The notes below the pieces were generated by a model that was not told the DNA's origin, did no database searches, and saw only the letters and a list, made by a program, of their open reading frames with translations. A program made the position numbers and the translations under genes. DNA of 64,000 bases, from contig WIXG01000009.1 in NCBI GenBank assembly GCA_009869945.1, positions 248,001 through 312,000 of the forward strand. Reading direction: 5' to 3'. Origin of the DNA: Mesaphorura yosii. Taxonomy: Eukaryota; Arthropoda; Collembola; Poduromorpha; Tullbergiidae. Positions 56,454-64,000 of this stretch are shown piece after piece. The stretch's first letter is position 1, and each line of letters opens with the position of its first letter.

Positions 56454-56664
56454 GCTTGCAAGTGCCAAATGTTAGAAATGCAATTCTGCACATATCTGCG
56501 CGTAAGACGCGACTCTCAGGCCTTGACAGAGAATTCAGTACCAAAGTGTGTACGTCAAAATCAAATCTCACCAGCGGTAAAAACTTGCGACTGTGAACCT
56601 GATTCTGTCACTGGGCGTAATTTCATCCTCTGTCTTGAAGAATCGCCGGAGCCGGCAACTGACT

Positions 56665-58426
56665 ATGTCGTCCGCAGGGGTTTACATTCGGAAAACGATA
56701 TCTCTGTTCTTCGAGTACGACACTCCGCGATATGTCCACATAAACAGTAAAAAAGTGGGAGTGTTTAGCAGAATCATTCAACTGATCCTGATTGCTTACA
56801 TTGTGGGGTATGGTTATTTGGTTCATCTCTATTGTATTGATCATTTGTACATTGTTAACCTTACACGCTTGATTCTTACAGTTTTGTGCTGGTGTACAAG
56901 AAAGGGTATCAGGACACGTGTGACGTCGAGAGCACGGTTGTCACAAAAGTCAAAGGAGTCACATTCACAAATTATTCCGACCTCGACTTGCACGTGCCGT
57001 CCAATCCGGACTTGTATCGCAGGGTTTGGGACCAATCTGATTATGTCGTTCCGGCTTCTTCCAACGAGCATGGGGGCTTGTTCGTGATGACCACAGTTGT
57101 TATCACACCTAATCAGACGAGAGGACTTTGTCCAGAGGTGCGCTGTTGTCTTATTTTTAACAATAATTAAATGGCTTAATGACCATGATAATCGTGTTGA
57201 ATTTAGGACCCAACAATTGAGATGTCAGATTGTAAATCCGACAAAGACTGCAGGGAGGGTCGAGCCGAAGAAATTGGAAATGGAGTTCAGAGCGGAAAGT
57301 GTGTCGCAAGCGAGAGAATTCCGGATGTTAAAACGTGCGAAATATACGCATGGTGTCCGGTGGAGCAAGACGTTGTACCATTGTAAGAGAATTTTTCGCA
57401 ATTAACGACAATGATCATAAATTACGGTACTCTATGATCTTGGATTCATACAGGAACGGAAGTATTCCGCTGCTCAAAGGAGCCGCTAATTTCACCATTC
57501 TTATCAAGAACGCAATTTCATTCCCTGACTTTGGACCGCAGTTTCAGCGCAGAAACATTTTAGAAACTGCGAACGCCACATATCTACAGAATTGCATTTA
57601 TCATCGCCATTCCGACCCTTTCTGTCCGATATTTCGATTGAACGATATCATTTCGGAAGCAGGAGAAGATTTCCTTGAAGTTGGAAGAAAGGTTCGCAAT
57701 TTAGTAATGGAATCAAAATAATGCGCAGTTGGCACAGTTTATCAACGAGAGTTGACTCATATTTTTCTTTGAAATATTGAACAGGGTGCCGTGTTCCGCA
57801 TCTCAATAAACTGGAACTGCAACCTCGATTGGGATTTCTTGGAGTATTGTCGACCGAGATATCAATTTCAGAGAATGGACAACCCGGGAGCACTTATTTC
57901 ACCTGGATTTAATTTCAGGTTCAAGCACAGAAAACCCAAGAATCTTGTAATCAGCAGATGCGAATAACAAATTGGAATTTCTCAAAATAGGTTGGCGAAC
58001 TACCACGAAGAAAACCGTCGAACGCTTTTCAAGATGTATGGCATAAAATTCCTAATTGAAGTGAACGGACAAGCTGGGAAGTTTAATGTGGTTCCACTTT
58101 TGCTAAATGTCGGCTCCGGTCTTGCTTTAATGGGACTGGTAAGTGCGTCCAGTCGATATTTTTCTTCCAGGTTGACAATATTTGTGTGTTCTCTCCAGGC
58201 GACGATAATCTGTGATTTGATGGTATTGTACCTGCACAAAAACCGGGGCGTTTACAAGAGCAAGAAGTATTTAAACGTGCGAGGAGATGACGCCTTCGAT
58301 GTGAATCCGGCGCAAGCCGGTGCTCGTCAGAGAGAGTACGCCAGGCTTTCGACAGATCATCAAGAAGGGATGAGTAACGAAGAGCTTAACACAGAGACAC
58401 AGACTGAAAGGTTTAATTCTAATTAA
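56665..58426 (+). CDS. P2X: P2X receptor, ATP-gated cation channel
   Basis: Trimeric plasma-membrane cation channel opened by extracellular ATP. Exons: 56665-56807, 56882-57137, 57207-57382, 57454-57691, 57785-57918, 57991-58138, 58199-58426; phases agree and give 440 aa. Features: TPR at the cytosolic N-terminus (the conserved TxR/K site), first membrane helix at about residues 32-52, and ATP-site motifs TKVKGV, GFNFR and RTLFKMYGIKF. Cys-rich ectodomain includes NQTRGLCPE, CKSDKDC, AWCPVE, CIYHRHSDPFCPIFRL and NWNCNLDW. The second helix (SGLALMGLATIICDLMVLYL) is followed by YKSKK, the YxxxK surface-stability motif. All expected conserved elements are present, so it should be functional. P2X is missing from most insects but known in ticks and tardigrades. 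Confidence 0.97.
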
Positions 58427-59002
58427 CTTGCAACTGTGATGAAGTTACCGTTTAACGAAGGTATCTTAAGCGCATGTATATGTTCCGGTTACTTAGTTAT
58501 TAGCAAGTTATGTTCGTCTAGTTCACTTAATCTTAGAGACACGAGTGTCTAATGTGATTTTCATGTGATAAAAGTATCGGCGCAAGATGCGAAATATTTG
58601 AGTCTTGAATTGAATTAAACGTTATTTATTTGTATGTCTAGTTTGATCTTGAAGCTTGGATCTTCGAGTGGCTTGTATTAAATGGAAATTCTAATAAATA
58701 CCGAATGCAATTGAAATCAAAATTAACTAGTCACTTATTGAGTGTTCTCCGAGCACATTGCATTGAGTTCTTTGTTTAACACGCGAGCCGCCGAGGGAAG
58801 ATCAAATCGTCGTACGCACAAGATCTCAAAAGTCTCCGAAGAATTAATTGAAATCAATCGGATTGGGAGTTTTGTCGTTGGTGCTTAGAGCATAGTTTAG
58901 AGTGAAGACAGTTTAAGCATTTAGCTCGGTGGATTTACCTGAAAACATTATCGTCGTTCATATATGCACTTGGAATCGGAAACGCTGTCGTAAGAATTTA
59001 AG
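58427..59002. other. Intergenic, P2X to MRPS6
   Basis: P2X 3' UTR (AATAAA near 58691) and MRPS6 upstream sequence; no coding frame seen. Confidence 0.5.
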
Positions 59003-59623
59003 ATGCCGTCCTACGAAGTGTCGTTAATCTTGAAGACACTGACGAAGCCTGAACTGGCCACTGTTCTAAAGAGAGCAGCGCTTCATGTCCTAGACAGGAA
59101 TTGTCTCATCTTCGGCATCGAGAATTTAGGAACCAGAAAGTTGCCGTTTGTAATTTCAGCTCATACAGTAAAGCACAGGGAAGGAAGGTATGTCTCGTTC
59201 TCATGCATCCCTGAGTAATGATTGTGACTATGAACACCCATCTCACTTGCGTCTACCTCTTTCAGTTACTTTCTTATAAAATTTGATGGCCCCGTGAAAA
59301 CAATTCCGGAGTTAAGGGACGAGTTCATCCGAGACATTGACGTAATCAGATGTGGTTTCTGCCGTGCTAAGTAAGTCAAGGCACCACATTCAAGCTCTCG
59401 CAATGGATTATCTTCACAATACTCCTTGAGATGATAAGGATAATGTTAACTTAATTAATTTTGCATCCTTTACAGCCCTTACCAGCCATTTGAGTGCACA
59501 CTGGAGGAAGAGCTGAAGCCGCCTGCATACCGTGAAGATGTGGCCAAACTGATGGCAACAGGAAAGAAGAAAGAACACAGATATGACCCGCAGATTGGGC
59601 TTCCATATGATCCATGGAAGTGA
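59003..59623 (+). CDS. mRpS6: Mitochondrial ribosomal protein S6 (bS6m)
   Basis: Small-subunit protein of the mitochondrial ribosome. Exons: 59003-59187, 59266-59370, 59476-59623; phases agree and give 145 aa. Landmarks: MPSYEVSLILKTLTKPELAT, GIENLGTRKLPFVISAH, GSYFLIKFDG-like strand at the first junction, IRDIDVIRC, CTLEEELKPPAYREDV and GLPYDPWK. The family has no cleaved presequence, consistent with the start used. The stop is about 60 nt from the poly(A) signal of PPM1G on the other strand (59685-59690), so the two 3' ends probably overlap. Confidence 0.93.
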
Positions 59624-59772
59624 GCGCGTGGTCAACACCACGCATCAGTCTCTTGAATTGAAGTCAGTTAGCTCTGTATTGTAATTTATTTCTTATAATG
59701 CTGTAATTTATACTCAATACCACAAAAGTAACAAAAAGGAAGAATAGAATACATAAATCATAAATTAGATCC

Positions 59773-62700
59773 TTAAGCTGAAGCTGAGGTCTTGCATTCT
59801 TCTTCGGTGTCTAATTTCATACGCTTGGGCTCCTCTTTAACAACATCAGCATCGTCGGAGCTCAATTCTCGTTTGGCAGTCTTGAATTTTTCGAGACGAA
59901 TGATTACAGCCGTCATATTATCGCAACCTGTTCCATCTCCACCTGTGTCTCTTGCGAGGCAGGTGTCGAATAGCTGCAAGATAAAAAATATAAGGAAACT
60001 ATTAGAACCCTCTTCATCCGCCGAGCAATTCGATTCCGGTAGTAGACTTACCTGCTCGCAAATTTCTGAAAGCTTGGTTTCAGTGCTCAGTCTGCGTGAC
60101 ACAAAGTCGACCACTTGCTGCGAAGTCATTGAGTTCCATATCCCATCACAAGCCAGGACAATGAAGTCGTCGATTTGAGGATCCAATTCTAGGTGCTCCA
60201 CGTCCGGAACTGTTGTTAATAAGAGCATAATATTAGGCACGGAATTTTACCGTCACTCAAAAAAACCTTTTATCTATTAAAAAGATGACACTTATTGTCA
60301 ATCAAAATACGAAATCTCTAACAAAACCAATCATCAATCTGACAAAATATTTTATAAATACGTTTATTGAGTGATAAAAAGGTTTAAAAATTCGTATGGC
60401 GGTGATTGCTATTTGCATTTATTGCTCATTGATAAAGGTTTTATTTGAGTGATGGTTAAGATATATCTCATTATATTAGCGCTATGATCGATGGAGTAAA
60501 TCGAACTGATTGGGTTAGAAATTTTGTAACGCATAGTTCCAAGTTTTTACTACCTAAATCCCTGATTGACAAAATTGTGTCCCTTCAAAAAGTTGCGATT
60601 TTGAGTTTCTGAAAAAATTATTTCCCCATTTAAAATACATGGGGAGCGATTTCGAAGAGGAATTTAGCCAACTTCTGGCTGGCAAAACCCGTGAGACTCG
60701 GTACTGAAATTAAAGCTTAGTTAACGCTCTTTAGAATGAAACTAGCCACCAAATTGTGCCCCTGCGAAAATTATGAATTTTTTAGTCAGAAGGGAACGTG
60801 TCGGAAATCCTATACAAATCATATGGGGGTACTTGGGTCCTCCAGCAGGTCGCTAAGCAACGGGGGTAGCAAACCGCCTGACTTACACGAGGCCCAGCTA
60901 GTTAACGTTAATTTAGTTAATTCAGCCCCAAATTATCCCCAAAGTAGAAAACATTCTTTATGAAGTCCATGTTACTTACCAGGAGTGATCATTTGTTCCT
61001 CTGCTGTGACGTCCTTATTTTGCTTGTAGGAATGGTCGCCCAGTGCCCTGCTCAAATTCAGTCCTCCATTCACTCGCCCATCGATAGTCACCTTACCGCC
61101 AGCTTGAACAATTCTTCTGGCCTCGCTCTCTTCCTCTGGCTTGTGGTCCTTAGACATGTCTAAAGCTTTCCCATTGCGGCTGATTACGCACCTAAAAATT
61201 AATCGACAAGTATGAACATCAATGAAGCAACAGTGTGAGTCTTTAGTGAACTAAGTCCTAAGCATTAAGACGCAGTCCGTGGAATTTACCTGGAATCGCC
61301 AGCATTCGCAACCCAGAGGTGTAGTTTGTCAGCATCCCATTTGAGTAGAGCGACCACGGCCGTTGAGCCTTCAAAAGAAAACAGGAAATGAAAGTAAAGG
61401 CTTAATTTCTTCTACGCATGGATAATGGGTAAAACTTCTTACCAGAATCAAAACCAGGCTCCTGAGAATCATTGAGAAAGTCGTCATCTGCCTCTTCATC
61501 ACTCTCTTCTTCCTCTTCATCGAGCGCATCATCATCGTCATCCTCCGAACTTCCGGAATTCAGAACTTCTTCGTCATCATCGCTTGAATCTCCCTCTCCC
61601 ATATCAATTTTTGGAACGAGAAATGAGTCATCTTCCTCCAAATCAGACATGTCCTCCGAATCCGACCCAGGAATCATAAGACTTTGATAAATATGTCTCT
61701 TAATACGTCCAACCACTGAAACAGCAGATTTTCCCATTTCTGCCTTTTCGACAGGAGCAGAACTGCCTGGACCTCCTCTACTACCGCCTGGCTCAGACGA
61801 CCCAGAGTCAGTTTCAGTTGAGGTTCCAATTTTTGAATTCGTTTCACCATTCACATGCTGTTTCCCTTCAGTGACATCCGCGAGGCTCTTCGTTGCTGGA
61901 CCTGACTCATTCATCTTAAGATTAATTTCGTTCTTGGTGCTTTCATGAGATTCTGCCTCTCCATTTTTGTGCTCGGTCTTGATTGGTTCCTTCAAGTCCA
62001 CCTTTACATCGGAAATTACCTCCTCCTTCCCTGGCTTCTCGGATTCCTCTTTAATTTCGGCATTGGCAACTTTAATTTCTCCATTTCCATCAGTGGCAGT
62101 TTTGGTTTCGCCATTTGTACTATTGCCACTGCCACTGCTCAATTCAGATGTACTCTTCGGTTCTTCTTCTGTCAATACATCTGGCTTCTTTCTAGGGAGT
62201 TTGGGAGACAAAATTGATTTCGATGAACACGGCCTTTCTTCTGCGGGAGATTCAGGAACTCCGGCCCCTCTTTCGGCGTTGTACTTTGCTACGAGTGCTT
62301 CCAGGGGCATAGTTGCTTCCTCGTACAAAGCGCATACATTTTCTTCTTCGAAGTCGACTCCGGATACTTCATCCTGGGGCTTACGTTTAGCTATGGCTTG
62401 AATTTCCGCTTGTGCTTCAGCAGTTTTCAATGACTCATCAATGGTAAGGTATGTAGTGTGAAGTGCCTTCTTCATGTCGCGGCCATCGATGTAATCCGGA
62501 TTCTTCTTCAAAAATTCAGGCAGGTGCTTTGACAAATAAATGGCTACTTCTGCTCCTCCGTGGCCATCATACACCCCAAACAAGCTAACATTTGCGTCAA
62601 ACTTTCCCTCACAATTGTGTGCGTCCTGAAAGGAATCCCACCGAAAGCAAATAAATTAGTGCCTCCAATATGAATAAAATTTTAATGCACTCATTCATTG

Positions 62701-62818
62701 CACTGACCTCCTGCGAGACACGCCACCCTTGCATGGACGAAGCTCCATACTTAAAACGATTTGCTTCTCCGTCTTCTGAATCTTTCGAAGTTATCGGTTT
62801 CGACAAGTAAGCTCCCAT
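59773..62818 (-). CDS. PPM1G: Protein phosphatase 1G (PP2C-gamma, PPM1G)
   Basis: Metal-dependent Ser/Thr phosphatase of the nucleus, linked to splicing and chromatin. Exons in transcript order: 62818-62708, 62625-61443, 61368-61290, 61191-60980, 60209-60052, 59973-59773; phases agree and give 647 aa. The N-terminus [12 protein letters not shown] is family-typical and can be N-myristoylated. PP2C motifs: [56 protein letters not shown] and [12 protein letters not shown] supply the metal-binding Asp residues. Between the first motif and STAVV lies the long acidic insertion that defines PPM1G, here ending in an Asp/Glu run at about residues 385-420. The C-terminus has a Lys/Arg nuclear signal (EEPKRMK). 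A 5'-UTR exon probably ends at 62992 on this strand. Intron 60210-60979 carries repeats. Confidence 0.96.
60250..60456. mobile_element. MITE-like element in a PPM1G intron
   Basis: Inverted ends: CACTCAAAAAAACCTTTTATC starting at 60254 matches the reverse complement of GATAAAGGTTTTATTTGAGTG at 60431-60451 at nearly all positions. Both ends are flanked by TA (60248-60249 and 60457-60458), as in Tc1/mariner-type insertions. About 207 nt, AT-rich, no coding. An inner copy of the right end (GAGTGATAAAAAGGTTT near 60368) suggests a nested or decayed structure. Confidence 0.5.
60560..60830. repeat. Diverged direct repeat in a PPM1G intron
   Basis: Two stretches resemble each other: one near 60570 containing AAAATTGTGTCCCTTCAAAA and one near 60748 containing CCAAATTGTGCCCCTGCGAAA, each followed by similar TTTTGAG/TTTTTAG text and, later, CATGGGG or CATATGGGG. 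Spacing is about 178 nt. Possibly two decayed copies of one repeat. Confidence 0.3.
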
Positions 62819-64000
62819 TCTGTTCTAAAAAGAAACAATAGTCTTAATGAGTGAGAATGATATCCGTGGTTTTGTGGGCTTGTCAATGCTGTATCATTTC
62901 ACTAGGGTTCGCTTATCAAGTCTAAGATCTTATTAGCTAGCGTCACCAAATCAGTTTCATTCAAGGGTGTTAAACACTTACCTCGTGGTATTCAACGGGT
63001 CGAACACAAATCACAAATCAGGAACCGAATTTAATGTGCCAACAATGCCAAGAGTTCAACGCAGAAGAGATCAGTTAATCAGTAACTCTAACTCAGCTTA
63101 AACTTTAACCGATTGGTAACTCAATTCTCAGAAAGATCTTAGCGTCGCGACCGTAGGTTTCGGACTCCGAATCTTTCCCTTTGTCAGGGTCGTTAAAACT
63201 CACAAAGTTCTAAGCACGAATCATCAAAATAAAAGTCTTTCATCAAATCAAGTCAAATTGCAGTAATTAAGTTAGTCCTGCACGCTGCCTAAACTCGGTT
63301 AATTTCGCACCGCAGTCGTAGCCGAAAGAGTTACGAAAGGAAGAAGCCACTTTCAAATTCAAGTTCTTGTTTCTTTATCGACCGAATGAAAACCAGCGAA
63401 TATTGGCGGCATGAAACAGCAAAGGAAAGGCGAGCACGCGTTTTTGCTTATGCTCGCTCAGAATCTCAGAACGACACGGGTCGAAACGTCAAGTTGTGAA
63501 ACCGCATTATGTCCATGGATTGTTGTTGCTTGGATAGGAATTTCCAGAATTTGTGAACACTGCCCGTCGTAACTGCAATTATTTCAAGCATCCAACAGCC
63601 AGGCGTACCTGACCATCGTTTGCATCGTGTAGGTCAAGTCGGCAATCAATTGATCTGTAAATTGTCAATTCTCAAGTGAAAAACCGGAAATTATGAGACA
63701 CGCCGCCACCGCGACAAGTACGCGTCACACCAAAACGGAGTTTTCCTGGATTCAGGCAGAGGTTCCAGGCATTGGCATTATAATTCATGTATTCAAGATA
63801 TGAGATTGAGAAATTGACCGTCAATTGCAAAGTTCAAAGCCCTCATTTCATTGGCAAGCAATCTGATTTTTCGAGCCTCGCTGTACAAAAGTTTCAAGAT
63901 GCAGGTCACCACACAGATCTGACGCATGAAACCAAAAACGGTCCATTTCATTTCCAAGAAGCTTCACTCGACCTACGCAGATTGTTCCCGTTTATATTTT
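62819..64000. other. Upstream of PPM1G
   Basis: A short 5'-UTR intron (about 62825-62991) and a non-coding exon upstream of 62992 (CCACGAG before GTAAGT on the minus strand). Beyond about 63400 I see nothing recognisable. Confidence 0.4.

Noticed and set aside
61472-61687. Ser-rich plus-strand frame
   Set aside because: Antisense shadow of the acidic Asp/Glu insertion of PPM1G.

Overview
This is a 64 kb piece of an animal nuclear genome. Genes are split by short GT-AG introns, mostly 50-150 nt, and they carry AATAAA poly(A) signals; three genes have a clear TATA box. Proteins that are recognisably animal lie on both strands. Six chitin-binding CPAP/obstructor genes indicate an arthropod. A complete P2X receptor gene argues against most winged insects, which lack P2X, so a springtail, crustacean or chelicerate is more likely. 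I cannot name the species. I see no bacterial genes, CRISPR arrays, rRNA or tRNA. All gene models below were read by hand from open frames, splice sites and reading-phase continuity.

Left third (about 1.6-22.3 kb): a cuticle cluster. In order: Gasp (+), a MYCBP homologue (+), obst-E (+), obst-B (+), a TMEM272-like membrane protein (-), a further three-domain obstructor gene (+), obst-A (+), and a four-domain, glutamine-rich peritrophin-like gene (-). The secreted CBM14 proteins are predicted to bind chitin in the extracellular cuticle or tracheal matrix, so this is probably a set of old tandem duplicates whose products build one matrix. obst-E has an apparent alternative, Cys-rich terminal exon with its own poly(A) signal.

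Middle (22.3-43 kb): a gene-poor stretch is followed by an EGF-like secreted-protein gene (-) with a frameshift, then housekeeping and signalling genes: EDC3 (+, mRNA decapping), a C1orf131/DUF4602 homologue (-), pins/GPSM (+, spindle orientation; TPR plus four GoLoco motifs), FRA10AC1 (+), a RING-DM9 fusion (+) and glutamine synthetase (-). A small single-Ig secreted protein is encoded on the opposite strand inside a pins intron.

Right (43-64 kb): a gene desert of more than 6 kb, then an RPRD2-like CTD-interacting gene (+), RPL28 (-), SAMTOR (-), deoxyhypusine synthase (+), a P2X receptor (+), mitochondrial ribosomal protein S6 (+) and PPM1G (-), whose fourth coding intron holds a MITE-like inverted repeat. 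Many neighbours are tightly packed, either head-to-head (SAMTOR/DHPS) or tail-to-tail (EDC3/C1orf131, RING-DM9/GS, MRPS6/PPM1G).

The most unusual items are the SIAH-type RING joined to a DM9 lectin-like module, the obst-E alternative exon, the nested Ig gene and the EGF-like gene with a broken frame.
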